A DNA stretch of 64,000 bases from Kitasatospora sp. MAA4 (GCF_029893355.1 NZ_JARZAI010000015.1:148019-212018), one strand, 5' to 3'. Shown: positions 51,131-60,153, counted from the stretch's first letter. Translations and numbers: made by a program. The notes: generated from the letters alone by a model not told the origin.

Positions 51131-52168
51131 ATGCCCATTCCGTTCCGCCGCGCCGGCACAGCCGAGCTCGCCGACCCCATCGACCAGCCACCCGAGTCGG
51201 CCGTCACCGTCGCCTGCGGCGCCTGCGGCGGACCGACCGAATGGACCGCGAGCCAGCAGGACTCCAACCGGCGGTTCGATCTCCCGACCCGCATCGACGG
51301 CATCAGCGTCACGTGGATGCTCTGCCCCCTGTGCTCCGCGCTCCAACAGGCCGGCCTGCCCGACCTTGACGCGCTCGCCGACGTGATCAGCAACGTCCTA
51401 CGCGGCGACGAAGCACAAGAGCTCCGGGCGCTACTGGAACGGCTCGCCGGCGACCCCACCGGCCCCGGCGCCGACCTGATCGGCTTCCGCGCCGCGACCG
51501 CCCACCACCCCGCGGTCGTGTGCTACTTCCACGCCGCCGCGCCGCTTGCCGAGCCCACCCACCCACCGCACCCGCGCGGCCGATGGGGACACATCGACTC
51601 CGGCGCCCTGCGCTCAACCGTGGTCACCGACCTGCGGCAGGCCGAGTACCTGCGCACCCCCACCGTGAGCCCCGACGCCGGACGCGGCTGCTCGGTCTGC
51701 GGCCGAAGCCACGCCCGCCCCCGCGAATGGGTCGCCGACCCCAACGGCACCTCACGGTGCGCCCCCTGCGCCGAACGCGACCAGCGAGCCGACGAACTCA
51801 CCGACAAGCGCAACGCCGACAACCCCACCGGCCCGATCGCCCTGCAACAGGAGACCCGCCGGGACATGGCCGCGTGGACCTGCGCCGGCCAGAGTGGCGA
51901 ACCCCCGGCCGGCTTCGCCGCCGCCGTCGGCTGGTGGCCCGCATCCGCCGACCCCCAACGCCAGGCACAGCCGGCCGGCCGGCTCTGCGGCGCATGGGCC
52001 TACCTCGGCAGCAACCGCCGCCACCTACAGGAAGCACTACGACGCGGCCGAGAAGAGCGCGAAGCCGCCGCCCGCGCCGCCGCCGAAACGGACACCCCCA
52101 CGCCGACCGCACCACCGCGCACCATCGACGTGACCAGCGCCTTCGAGATCGGCAGGGACCACCGGTGA
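51131..52168 (+). CDS. Hypothetical protein with Cys-x2-Cys zinc-ribbon motifs
   Basis: 345 residues. Three C-x-x-C pairs are visible: 'VACGACGGPTEW' with 'MLCPLCSALQ', and 'GCSVCGRSHARPREWVADP' with 'RCAPCAERD', suggesting two zinc-binding knuckles. The C-terminal region is Ala/Arg-rich and probably coiled. No ribosome site precedes the ATG; the gene may be leaderless. First gene of the overlapping element operon. Confidence 0.65.
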   Translation: MPIPFRRAGTAELADPIDQPPESAVTVACGACGGPTEWTASQQDSNRRFDLPTRIDGISVTWMLCPLCSALQQAGLPDLDALADVISNVLRGDEAQELRALLERLAGDPTGPGADLIGFRAATAHHPAVVCYFHAAAPLAEPTHPPHPRGRWGHIDSGALRSTVVTDLRQAEYLRTPTVSPDAGRGCSVCGRSHARPREWVADPNGTSRCAPCAERDQRADELTDKRNADNPTGPIALQQETRRDMAAWTCAGQSGEPPAGFAAAVGWWPASADPQRQAQPAGRLCGAWAYLGSNRRHLQEALRRGREEREAAARAAAETDTPTPTAPPRTIDVTSAFEIGRDHR

Positions 52169-52347
52169 TCGACGTACGCCGACTCTCGGACCGCAACCTC
52201 TCCATCCTCGCCGGCGCCCTGCGCGCCAGCATCACTCACGACCTCGTCACCGCCGTACGCACGCTCACCGAGCAGCCCGGCGCGCTCACCGACCACCACC
52301 GCGCCGAGCTCCGGCAGGCGCTCGAACCATGGGAGACCACGGCATGA
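52165..52347 (+). CDS. Small hypothetical protein
   Basis: 60 residues starting with GTG in a GTGA overlap with the preceding stop. It is helical ('LSILAGALRASITHDLVTAVRTLTEQ', then 'HHRAELRQALEPW') and overlaps the next gene in ATGA. Function unknown. Confidence 0.6.
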   Translation: MIDVRRLSDRNLSILAGALRASITHDLVTAVRTLTEQPGALTDHHRAELRQALEPWETTA

Positions 52348-52739
52348 CCTACCGAGCCGACCCCCACCAGCGCGCCGCCGAGATCGCCGCCGTCGCCCTG
52401 ACCGCCGCAGCCGGCCGCGAACACGCCGCCGGCACGGCCTTCGTCGCCCGACTCCGCGACGCCAACCGGCGCGACGAGATCCGCCGGCAGACGGCGGCGA
52501 TCATGTCTCGCGTCCGCACCGCCAATACCACCCCGGCCGAACGCCGGCAGCGCGCGGCCGTCGCGGTCGGCCGCATCGCCGGCGCGCTCACCGCGTCCGC
52601 CGAGCTCGCCGCCCCCGAGTGGTGGAACCCAGAGCCGGCAGCCGCGCCGGCGCCGGCGCGGCGCTTCACCTACACCGTCCACCACGCCACCGAGCAGCAT
52701 CCCGCACCGGCCACCAGCCGGCCGGGCTACTACGGATAG
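52344..52739 (+). CDS. Hypothetical element protein
   Basis: 131 residues from the ATGA overlap (an in-frame ATG at 52329 is possible). Ala/Arg-rich helices, then a Pro-rich tail (EPAAAPAPARRFTYTVHHA). Function unknown. Confidence 0.6.
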   Translation: MTYRADPHQRAAEIAAVALTAAAGREHAAGTAFVARLRDANRRDEIRRQTAAIMSRVRTANTTPAERRQRAAVAVGRIAGALTASAELAAPEWWNPEPAAAPAPARRFTYTVHHATEQHPAPATSRPGYYG

Positions 52740-52748
52740 GACACCGCG

Positions 52749-52895
52749 ATGATCACCGCACCCCGCATCACGCGCAACGGACAGCCCTACACCGGCCCCA
52801 ACGGCGAACGCCCCCAACCCGCACAACCGGCACCCGGACCCTACGGCCGGCCGCCCGGCACCACCGGCACCCCGGTCACCCCGTCGAAGCCCTGA
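52749..52895 (+). CDS. Very small Pro/Gly-rich protein
   Basis: 48 residues (MITAPRITRNGQPYTGPNGE, then PQPAQPAPGPYGRPPGTTG), 9 bp after the previous gene. Placed as coding by frame, spacing and third-position GC; no family is visible. Confidence 0.45.
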   Translation: MITAPRITRNGQPYTGPNGERPQPAQPAPGPYGRPPGTTGTPVTPSKP

Positions 52896-53047
52896 CCAAG
52901 ATCAGCGCGCCCCGCCCACACATCCCGCCCGGTTCGACTCCAGAGCCGAGCAACCGCCCCGCACCCGCGCACCCACGGCCACCCGGCAACACCCGGGCCC
53001 GATCAAGAATCGCGCCTCACGTCTGTTTTTTGAGAAAGGCAGGAACC

Positions 53048-53947
53048 GTGACCGCACCAACGCCCTGCCCGGCAATCGCCGCATTCCACCAGGGCGCCGT
53101 CAGCCTCGCCGAACGCGCCACCAGCGACAGCCGGCGCCGCTGCATCCTCTGGATCGCCGGCGAGTGGGAACGCGCCGTCAGCGGCGCCCACCTGCCTCCC
53201 GGCGCCTGTAGCAGCCTGCGCGCACTCATCAGCGCCGAGAGCTTCGCCGCCTACCTCACAGCCGCCCGCACCGGTGCCCTGCGCCAACGCGGCTCCCTGC
53301 GCACTCCGTCCGGCCAACGCAGCGAACGCGAACGGATCAGCATCACCCGAGCCATCGCCGAACACGCCGGCATCCTGGACCACGACCTACCGGAGCCCGG
53401 TGTCGTGGCCCTGGTCGAGCCGATGACCGACGACCAGTGGCGCGCGTTCTGGCGCACCGTCAACGACCCACCCGCGCCGAGCACACACAGCAGCCAGCGA
53501 GAGGTGAAGATCAGGACGGCCGCCGTCGCTGGCGTCGTCCGAGAAACCGGGCTCAGGATCAGCGAGCTCGCCGAGCAGACCGTCACCGATCTCGAAGCCC
53601 TCGACCTGTCGCCCCACACCCGCGCCGCCGTGCGCCGCTGGCTCGCCCTGCGCGCCGAGCTCGTCAGCCGGCTCCGCGCCGGAGCGACCACCGCCGCATG
53701 GGTCCGCGTCCGCACCGGGACCGTCAACGGCAAACGCCTACTCGCCGGCCTTCCCTGCGGCCCCAAAGCACTCCAGACCGCCCACGGCGACGCTGTTCGA
53801 GAGACCAACGCCCGGATGACCGGCGCACCGGGCTGGACGCCGGCCCCCACGCGCCCCGAGCAGCTGCGCAGATCGAACGCAAACAGGCGTCCCGCGCCGA
53901 AGGCGTCGGGTGCGGCGTCCCCGGACACGGCAACCTGCGCCGCGTAG
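53048..53947 (+). CDS. Truncated tyrosine-recombinase-like protein
   Basis: 299 residues from GTG 53048 (GAAAGGCAGGA upstream). 'MTDDQWRAFWRTVNDPP' and 'IRTAAVAGVVRETGLRISELAEQTVTDLEAL' match the start of a phage-integrase catalytic domain, including the first catalytic Arg (G-L-R-x-S-E-L). The H-x-x-R and Tyr motifs never follow; the chain ends in unrelated Arg/Pro-rich sequence. It may be a DNA-binding derivative. A preceding helical part contains an eight-Cys-free conserved 'AERATSDSRRRCILWIAGEW'. Confidence 0.55.
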   Translation: MTAPTPCPAIAAFHQGAVSLAERATSDSRRRCILWIAGEWERAVSGAHLPPGACSSLRALISAESFAAYLTAARTGALRQRGSLRTPSGQRSERERISITRAIAEHAGILDHDLPEPGVVALVEPMTDDQWRAFWRTVNDPPAPSTHSSQREVKIRTAAVAGVVRETGLRISELAEQTVTDLEALDLSPHTRAAVRRWLALRAELVSRLRAGATTAAWVRVRTGTVNGKRLLAGLPCGPKALQTAHGDAVRETNARMTGAPGWTPAPTRPEQLRRSNANRRPAPKASGAASPDTATCAA

Positions 53948-54008
53948 ACCCCCCTCGCTCCCCGTCGCGAACGTTCAGCACGTACAGCCGTCACAACAGG
54001 AGATGATC

Positions 54009-54653
54009 ATGGGCGAGGCGGTCAAGAAACCCCCGCCGGCACTGCTCGCCCCGGACCGCGACCCGTGGTCCCGTCAGCCGTGGGAGTCGGCATCCGACCA
54101 CGCGCTGATGACCCGCTACCGCGACGCGAACGGCACCGATCGCCGCTTGTCCCTGCGCGAGTTCTCCCGCCGCACCGGCACCCCGGCATCGACCCTGTAC
54201 GGAATCGCCCGGCGCGGCCGGTGGACCGATCGACTCGGCGCCTGGTGGCAGCACCGCGACCGCACCCACGACACAGAGGTGAAGCTGCGCCAGGACCGCC
54301 AGCGCGAAGAACTCGCCGACCTGAATCACGGGCTCGCGATGCGCTTCGGCAAGGCACTCCAAGCGCTGCCGCCCGCGATGCTCTCGGGGCGCGAGCAAGC
54401 CCGCGCCGTCGTGGACTTCACCCGAGCCCATGCCGCCGTCACCAACCCCGCCGGCACGACGATCGCCGTATCGGCGACCGCGCAGGCCGGGGCCGCATCC
54501 GTTCCACCTAGCGCCATGTTCAACCCGGAGGATCTGACACGGATGAGCGGCGACGAACGGCGCGACTTCCTGAACCGAGCGATCGCCGAGATGCAACGCC
54601 GCGTCCACGCCGGCACCGTGCCGCCACAGCTACGGGGAGAGGCCGACCAGTGA
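54009..54653 (+). CDS. HTH protein resembling a phage terminase small subunit
   Basis: 214 residues; AGGAG 6 nt before the ATG. 'LSLREFSRRTGTPASTLYGIARRGRWTDRLGAWWQHRD' has the HTH layout with the R-x-x-W-x-x-R spacing of phBC6A51-like small terminases. The C-terminal half is helical with 'DLTRMSGDERRDFLNRAIAEMQRRV'. No large terminase is present, so packaging is unlikely in the present state. Confidence 0.6.
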   Translation: MGEAVKKPPPALLAPDRDPWSRQPWESASDHALMTRYRDANGTDRRLSLREFSRRTGTPASTLYGIARRGRWTDRLGAWWQHRDRTHDTEVKLRQDRQREELADLNHGLAMRFGKALQALPPAMLSGREQARAVVDFTRAHAAVTNPAGTTIAVSATAQAGAASVPPSAMFNPEDLTRMSGDERRDFLNRAIAEMQRRVHAGTVPPQLRGEADQ

Positions 54654-54910
54654 GCGACCAACACTCCTACGGCGTCCACACCAACGCGCTCGGGTACATC
54701 CACCCGTCGCAGCTACGCGGCGACGGCCGCGCCGCCGAGTTCCACCAGGCGCTCAACGCCGGACTCTCCGCACCGATCACCCCGGACCCGTCGGCGCTTC
54801 TCTACGCCCCGATCAGTGGCAGGATGGCGCCGGCCATCCAACCAAGCCGCTTCCGCCCCACAGTGGACCGCGTAGGCGACTTCCTGAACTCGCTCCGGAA
54901 CGACCGGTGA
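54650..54910 (+). CDS. Small hypothetical protein
   Basis: 86 residues, GTG start in a GTGA overlap. 'ALGYIHPSQLRGDGRAAEFHQALNAGL' and 'VDRVGDFLNSLRNDR'. Function unknown; part of the coupled chain 54009-55290. Confidence 0.6.
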   Translation: MSDQHSYGVHTNALGYIHPSQLRGDGRAAEFHQALNAGLSAPITPDPSALLYAPISGRMAPAIQPSRFRPTVDRVGDFLNSLRNDR

Positions 54911-55290
54911 TCCCCGCCGACGACGGCGCCGTACGAGGCTTCCGGCTCAGCGCCGAACTGGTCGCCCGCATCGGGGATCATCTCGCCACCGACGACGGAC
55001 GCTCCGGCACCCCACCCCGCGCCGTGGTAGCCGCGATCATGGCCGAGCTGCTGCCCACCGCCGGCGACGTGGACCGCGACGCGCGCCGGGTCCTGCTGGA
55101 GCTGTGCGACCTACTGTCCGACCTTCACGCCGCCTCCGGAGACAAGAGCGGCTTGCGCCGCTTCCTGGCGGACTGGCAGCACCGGCAGGCATACCGGGCC
55201 GAGCAGCGCGAGTGGTCACTGACGATCGACCAGATCGTGACGACGGAAGCCGAGCCGGGCGGCAGCGACCGCATCCCCGACGCCGACTGA
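54907..55290 (+). CDS. Small hypothetical protein
   Basis: 127 residues, GTG start in a GTGA overlap. Helical ('GFRLSAELVARIGDHLATDDGR', 'RRVLLELCDLLSDLHAASGDKSGLRRFLADWQHRQAYRAEQREW'). Function unknown. Confidence 0.6.
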   Translation: MIPADDGAVRGFRLSAELVARIGDHLATDDGRSGTPPRAVVAAIMAELLPTAGDVDRDARRVLLELCDLLSDLHAASGDKSGLRRFLADWQHRQAYRAEQREWSLTIDQIVTTEAEPGGSDRIPDAD

Positions 55291-55399
55291 GCGTTGTACC
55301 GGACGCGGCCGGCTCCTCACTCCGCCGGCCGCCACCAAGCCGGCCACGATACCCCCCACCGTGGCCGGCCACGCGCTCTCGCAATGGAACGCCCAGCGA

Positions 55400-56344
55400 T
55401 TAGACGAGCGCCTGCACCATCACCCACAGGCGCCCGGCCGGAACCCGGGAGCCGTTGAACGTCTCCGTCCAGCCGCCCGCACCGCGTGTCTCCGTCGCCG
55501 TCAGGAACGGGTCTGGCTCTTCCTCCCGGAGTTCCCTGATGACGGCCTGCTCGACCCTGTACGCCGCCTCACCGGTTTCGAACCGCAATGTGTGCGCCCG
55601 CTCCCATCCCATCCCCTCGAAGCGCGCCACCCGGTCTTCGCGGGTGTTCTGGCCCGTGATGCCGATCTTGGTCGCCCCGTAATCGTCGTGCCTCAGGACG
55701 TACAGCACAGCGGGTGCGGCCGGGTCGAGACCATAGCCGGCGCAGTGCTGGCAACACTCGCCCCGGGTACGGACGTTGTTAAGCCTCGGGCTGGACACCT
55801 TCAGGCACCGGGAGCAGAGCGACTTCCACCCCGTCCGGGTGTTCGCGTACGGCTCCAACGGCTTGAATCCGGCCTTCTCCATATCGCGCACGGCTTCTTC
55901 GGGGTCGCCGGGGCCGTACCGCTTACAGAAGCGGCACCCGACGTCCGCCCCCCGACCGGACAGGTTGGTGTACGTCGGCGCCACCAGGTGGCCGGCCGCC
56001 TCGCACTCCGACAACCACGCCTCGTTCGCACCGGGGAAATCAACCAAGACGCGCAGGCCACGCTTCAGCATGGACTCTGCGGCCTTCGCGGGATCGACAG
56101 GGGCGTTCTTCGCGCAGTCGCGGCACCTCGTGCCGTTCTGTACGTTGTTGCGGTTCGGGAACGTGACGTGGTCGGCCCGGCACTTGTTCTTCCACGGCGC
56201 TCGCGCTTTGCCCGGATACGGCTCCATCGGCTCGAAGCCAGCCGCGCACATGTCCTCTATTGCCTGTTCCTGCGTGATCGGTGGCACCGGTCTGCTCCAT
56301 CGAATCCGGATGTACGGGTGACCCCAAAGGCTCTCACCGGCCAC
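55400..56344 (-). CDS. Zinc-ribbon repeat protein with GIY-YIG-like C-terminal domain
   Basis: 314 residues. Three tandem ~65-residue treble-clef modules (each with M-x-x-A-G-F-x-P-L/M-E-P-Y, W-x-x-x-C, then C-x-x-C: 'GTRCRDCAK', 'DVGCRFCKRYG', 'ECCQHCAGYG') recall the DNA-binding zinc modules of phage homing endonucleases. The C-terminal ~100 residues read 'AVLYVLRHDDYGATKIGITG' and 'EDRVARFEGMGWERAHTLRF', then an EAAYRVEQAVIREL helix, a GIY-YIG-like pattern (Y-V-L/K-I-G, Arg, Glu). Probably a selfish or defence nuclease, transcribed against the neighbouring operon. Confidence 0.7.
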   Translation of the reverse strand: MAGESLWGHPYIRIRWSRPVPPITQEQAIEDMCAAGFEPMEPYPGKARAPWKNKCRADHVTFPNRNNVQNGTRCRDCAKNAPVDPAKAAESMLKRGLRVLVDFPGANEAWLSECEAAGHLVAPTYTNLSGRGADVGCRFCKRYGPGDPEEAVRDMEKAGFKPLEPYANTRTGWKSLCSRCLKVSSPRLNNVRTRGECCQHCAGYGLDPAAPAVLYVLRHDDYGATKIGITGQNTREDRVARFEGMGWERAHTLRFETGEAAYRVEQAVIRELREEEPDPFLTATETRGAGGWTETFNGSRVPAGRLWVMVQALV

Positions 56345-56431
56345 TGACAGCCAGTGATGTGATGGCTAGTCACCCAACCCGGCCGGCCGCATGCTCCCGC
56401 CGAGCGAGCGGCCCGGCGGGGGCATCGGGGA

Positions 56432-57063
56432 TCAACTCGATATGAGGCGCTGGACAACGTCCACGGTCAGCACTCGGGCCTCAGCGAGATCGACCGCCAG
56501 AGCAGAAACAGCGTCCCAGCGCTCCGCCAACAGCTCCATGGCCCGGTACTGCTGGCCTCGGTAGTTCCATGGATCAAGCAGTCCGGTCGGCTCGAAGTAG
56601 TCGAACTCAGGCCACCCGACCGCGTCCACGACCTCACGGGCGCTCGTCTGATCATCGGCGCCGCCCATCTCGCTCGCCCAGCCGCGCGCGTTCCCAAACT
56701 CGCCGTCCAGCAGCCCTTCCTTGGCGAGCCAGAGCAGTCCGGCTTGACTGCCGGCCGCGAGCATCCGCAGGACGTCGTCCGCCGGGACCGACGACAGGTC
56801 CACCCAGCGTTACGACCGGCGAAGTGGACCGTCCCGCAGGTACCGCACGCGGACTGCGTGAGCTCAAGCGGGCGCATCGGCATGCCCGCGACCCAACCAG
56901 CCACCGCGTGACCGGCTTCGTGGAATGCGGTCTCCATTAGCGCCTGGTCCTCGGTCAACTGCTGGGCCGAGTGCAGGCAGCAGGAGAACGGCGGCCGGGT
57001 GAAGCTGGTCAGTACGACGTAGTCCTTGCCACCCTGACTTATGGTCGTGCGCTCGTATGTCAC
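56432..57063 (-). pseudogene. HEAGH metalloprotease-like gene, frameshifted
   Basis: From GTG 57063: 'RTTISQGGKDYVVLTSFTRP', 'METAFHEAGHAVAGWVAGMPMRPLELTQSACGTCGTVHFAGR', an M41/FtsH-like HExxH site with a C-x-x-C loop. At about 56803-56815 (GCTGGGTGGACC) the useful reading jumps to the next frame, which carries 'VDLSSVPADDVLRMLAAGSQAGLLWLAKEGLLDGEFG' to the stop at 56432. A one-base change would join both halves. It is either a broken gene or a frameshifted one. Confidence 0.65.
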
Positions 57064-57226
57064 CCGTGACAGCCTGCCACCCGCCGGATAGCTCAAGCCA
57101 AGCGATTCCCTCGTCGAGCCACGCCCGATCGGCGGGTGTCAGCGCAGCCTCATTCTCGATCGCCTCGGGGTGATCACGTTCAGCCGGCGAGTCCCTCCCG
57201 GCTCGCTGTCGGCACGGCCCGCATCA

Positions 57227-57892
57227 TCACGGCGATCCGGGCGACCGGCCGCCACCAGCCGGGAGTTCTCCCCTCTGGGCCGGCGTCACGGCTGCCTGCC
57301 GCCGCCGGAGCACCCTTGCGTACCAGCGGCGTCGGTCCACCTGTGGCGGGTACAGCGCGGCCCGCAGGGCGGCGATTCCCTCGTTCAACGCCGCCTCCCC
57401 CTTGTCTTCCAGCGCGGCGCTCATGACTGCCTGAGCTGCGGCAGCAACCGCCGGGTCATCCGACATGCCCAGCGGCAGACCAGCAGCCGCCACCCCGGCC
57501 AGATACGGAGCCAACGCCGCAGCCCCCTGCAAGCCGCTGCGGTCCCACTCGTTCACCATCCGCGCGACGGCACCGAGTCCCCGCGCGGCGCCCGCCCGAC
57601 TGCCGGCCCCGGAGCGCCAGGCGGACCAGAACTCAATGCCGGCCATGCCAACCAGTCGCACGCGGGACTCCCGACTGAGCCACCTCGCGTGATGAGTCTT
57701 CCGCGCCACCATCAGCTCAGAGGCCGCAACAACGAGCTGCTGCATTTGCTCGCGCAGCCGGCGCCGATCCTCCCGCTCATCCATCGCACGCTGCTGCCTG
57801 CGCGACAGCACCCATCCGACGACAACCCCAAGCGGGGCCCCGATCAACCCGAGGCCGCCGGCGATCAGTCCGTTGATCACAGCATCATTCAC
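57227..57892 (-). CDS. Single-TM membrane-anchored hypothetical protein
   Basis: 221 residues. The N-terminal hydrophobic segment 'INGLIAGGLGLIGAPLGVVVGWVL' is followed by a basic coiled-coil ('RRQQRAMDEREDRRRLREQM') and a helical cytoplasmic body. It resembles element-borne proteins of unknown function in actinobacteria. Confidence 0.6.
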   Translation of the reverse strand: MNDAVINGLIAGGLGLIGAPLGVVVGWVLSRRQQRAMDEREDRRRLREQMQQLVVAASELMVARKTHHARWLSRESRVRLVGMAGIEFWSAWRSGAGSRAGAARGLGAVARMVNEWDRSGLQGAAALAPYLAGVAAAGLPLGMSDDPAVAAAAQAVMSAALEDKGEAALNEGIAALRAALYPPQVDRRRWYARVLRRRQAAVTPAQRGELPAGGGRSPGSP

Positions 57893-58024
57893 GGGTGACA
57901 GTCTGCGCCTGAACTCCCCTACAAACGAACGCGCTTGTCAGCCGGGATGTCTCGACCTCCACGGCTCTCCGGCGGGGACTCCATCGCATTCCCCACGACC
58001 GATAGGCCCGGCAGGAGCGCGAGT
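57893..58024. other. Short spacer
   Basis: About 130 bp between minus-strand genes; nothing recognised. Confidence 0.4.
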
Positions 58025-58816
58025 TCAGCCGGCGATCTGCGGACAGTCCGGGAGAGGGCCGGGATCGGACGGCGTGGGGATGCCGATCTGACCGCCTTCT
58101 TCGACCAGGGCCACGGCTTCCAGAGCTGCGGGCAGCGCCTTCGGTCGCCCAGACGGTCGCAAGCCGCGAAGCTGCGGAAGTGCCGTGTACAGGGTCGTCC
58201 GGGAGACACCAAGCAGCTTCGCAATGCTGCTGATCGACTGCTCGGGGTCATCCAGTAGATGTAGCGCGTAAGCGATCTTCTCGGGCGTCATGCTGGACGG
58301 CCGGCCGAGTTTCACGCCGCGCGCCTTCGCCAACTCCAGGCCCTCACGGCTGGTCTCGTTGATGATCTCCCGAACGAACTGGGCGATGGCGCCGAAGATG
58401 TGGAAGATCAGGCGTCCCACGGGCGTGCCGGTGTCGATGTTCTCTGCCAGCGAGCGAAGTGCGGCGCCGGCCGCCTTGATGCGCTTCACGATCTGGATCA
58501 GGTCGTCCAAGTTGCGGCCGAGGCGGTCAAGGCTGGTAACCACCACCGTGTCGCCCGGCTGGAGATCGGCGAACAGCTCTTCCAGCCGTTCCCGCTCGGC
58601 GTTCTTCCCGCTCGCCTTGTCCAGGTAAAGCGGCTTGATGCACCCGTGCCCCAGCAGAGCTTTCGTCTGTCGCGCCAGGTTTTGATCCTTGGTACTGACT
58701 CGGCCGTACCCCCGGAGTACACCGACTCGGGCCAGGGTGAGGGTGCAGTCGGGTTCGTACGGATCTTCCGAGAACAGGTCTTCGTCGGGCAGATTGAGGG
58801 CGAAGGTTGACGGCAT
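58025..58816 (-). CDS. Serine recombinase (resolvase/invertase type)
   Basis: 263 residues from ATG 58816; an upstream in-frame start at 58993 is possible. Catalytic domain: 'LRGYGRVSTKDQNLARQTKALLGHG' (nucleophile Ser in RVST), 'GDTVVVTSLDRLGRNLDDLIQIVKRI', 'GRLIFHIFGAIAQFVREIINETSREGLELAKARGVKLGRPSS'. The C-terminal HTH is 'SISSIAKLLGVSRTTLYTALPQL'. The ~45 residues before the catalytic domain (MPSTFALNLPDEDLFSEDPY) are acidic and unusual. It may have been carried by its own small transposon. Confidence 0.85.
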   Translation of the reverse strand: MPSTFALNLPDEDLFSEDPYEPDCTLTLARVGVLRGYGRVSTKDQNLARQTKALLGHGCIKPLYLDKASGKNAERERLEELFADLQPGDTVVVTSLDRLGRNLDDLIQIVKRIKAAGAALRSLAENIDTGTPVGRLIFHIFGAIAQFVREIINETSREGLELAKARGVKLGRPSSMTPEKIAYALHLLDDPEQSISSIAKLLGVSRTTLYTALPQLRGLRPSGRPKALPAALEAVALVEEGGQIGIPTPSDPGPLPDCPQIAG

Positions 58817-59020
58817 ACCAGAACTGTACAGATATCCCATGCAACCCGAGTACCGATACAGATAATTTCCGGACGGGGTTTCTGAACAACTCGTCGCGCC
58901 ACATGTCCGTTTCGCCCACCCCTCCAGATAACTGTCCGTCAACCATGGTTTGTTGAACAGTTTGGATCGGCCCGCACGCAGGTAAGCGATCACCCGGCCG
59001 TCGGCGATACGGTGCCCGGC

Positions 59021-59401
59021 ATGGCGGACAACGAACTCAGCTGCGGCTGCGGCTACTCGGTGCAGTGGGAGTCGGGCAACTACTTCGGCGAGCGCACCGA
59101 CATGTCACACCACAAGTGCGGCAGCCGGCCGCAGGCGTGGCAACGATGCGGCGACGACTGCGCACACTCGTACGTCAGCTGCGCACGCGACCCGGAGCAC
59201 CCTGCCCACCCGGAACACCCCGACCATGCGGTGTACGTCGAAGCGGGCGCGCGCCGACTCGATCCCACCACGGCCTACCGAGCATGGCGGGAGACCGGCG
59301 AGCTACCTCCGGCGCGTCGAACGCTCGGGGACGGTCCACCGGCCGGATTCGACAGTTGGGGCGCCTACTACGACCAGCCGTTCGGCACCGACGCGGAATG
59401 A
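59021..59401 (+). CDS. Cys/His-rich hypothetical protein
   Basis: 126 residues. 'ELSCGCGYSVQWES', 'HHKCGSRPQAWQRCGDDCAHSYVSCARDPEHPAHPEHPDH' suggests one or two zinc sites. Function unknown. A hairpin (GGCCCCAC / GTGGGGGCC, 59409-59433) follows. Confidence 0.6.
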   Translation: MADNELSCGCGYSVQWESGNYFGERTDMSHHKCGSRPQAWQRCGDDCAHSYVSCARDPEHPAHPEHPDHAVYVEAGARRLDPTTAYRAWRETGELPPARRTLGDGPPAGFDSWGAYYDQPFGTDAE

Positions 59402-59450
59402 ACGGCGCCGGCCCCACGGTTGGCTGTGGGGGCCGTGCTGTTGGCGGCGG

Positions 59451-59639
59451 TCAGGCTGTGCTCTCTCGCCGGACCATGAGGCCGCGCCGCGCCATCTCCA
59501 GTCGCTTCGCGGTGACCAGGCCGGGGCAGTCGCACGCCCCCGTGGCCGGCCACTCGGCGCGACACGGTCCACCGTCGGGATGGTGGCGCCCGGCATGCTG
59601 GCAGCGGCAACAGATCGTGGCGACGCGGACGTTCGGCAT
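59451..59639 (-). CDS. Small Cys-rich protein
   Basis: 62 residues from ATG 59639: 'NVRVATICCRCQHAGRHHPDGGPCRAEWPATGACDCPGL' has seven Cys and several His, consistent with a zinc knuckle. Placed by this pattern; similar mini-proteins are common on actinobacterial elements. Confidence 0.5.
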   Translation of the reverse strand: MPNVRVATICCRCQHAGRHHPDGGPCRAEWPATGACDCPGLVTAKRLEMARRGLMVRRESTA

Positions 59640-59685
59640 ACGCCGATGATCCCGCGTGCCTCGGTCACCACGGGGCGCGAAACGC

Positions 59686-59714
59686 CACGGCCCCCGCGCG
59701 TGGCGGGGGCCGTG
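59686..59714 (-). terminator. Terminator after the lipoprotein gene
   Basis: 12-bp stem CACGGCCCCCGC (59686-59697) / GCGGGGGCCGTG (59703-59714), 5-nt loop, 29 bp beyond the lipoprotein stop codon. Confidence 0.8.
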
Positions 59715-59742
59715 GGTCAGCAGGGTTGCAGTCCTGGATTCC

Positions 59743-60069
59743 TCACGGCTTATCAGGGAAACGAGTGGGGTTCTCCGGCACGCCCGCAAGGGAATCGAGA
59801 CACCCCTGATCGGCCGCCGTGGTCATGTCCGACGACGGGTAATCCCCGGCGGTCGCGAGCTGCTTGCAGTAGTCTCCGGCGCCTTCGGTCCCGGCTACCG
59901 GCGCGTACGTGGCGCCGTCGGTCAGCAGGACCGTAGCCCGGTACGCCCGGAGATACGCGCTGCGCTGCGTGTCAGCCGCGTCGTGGGCAGGCGTGGTGGC
60001 GGTCCCACTGCTGCACGCGCTGATGGTGGCGAGAGCCGTGACGGCGGCAAGGCGGGTGGTGCGGCGCAT
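59743..60069 (-). CDS. Small lipoprotein
   Basis: 108 residues. The signal 'RRTTRLAAVTALATISAC' ends in a lipobox-like I-S-A-C; AAGGAA precedes the ATG. The mature part has two Cys ('DYCKQLATAGDY', 'DQGCLDSLAG') and is ~85 residues. Surface lipoproteins on prophages often exclude related phages; that role is inference here. Confidence 0.7.
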   Translation of the reverse strand: MRRTTRLAAVTALATISACSSGTATTPAHDAADTQRSAYLRAYRATVLLTDGATYAPVAGTEGAGDYCKQLATAGDYPSSDMTTAADQGCLDSLAGVPENPTRFPDKP

Positions 60070-60153
60070 CGGCGCGTTCCTTCGTGGTGGCAGGTGTCCG
60101 GCCGCGCCAACACCTGATGGTAGACAGCTCGTCAGCACGGCCGGACGGGTGGG

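Noticed and set aside
51131..55290. Full prophage with structural genes
   Set aside because: No capsid, portal, tail or large terminase pattern is present. Only small unknown proteins and a terminase-small-like HTH are seen, so the region is called an integrative or prophage-like element.
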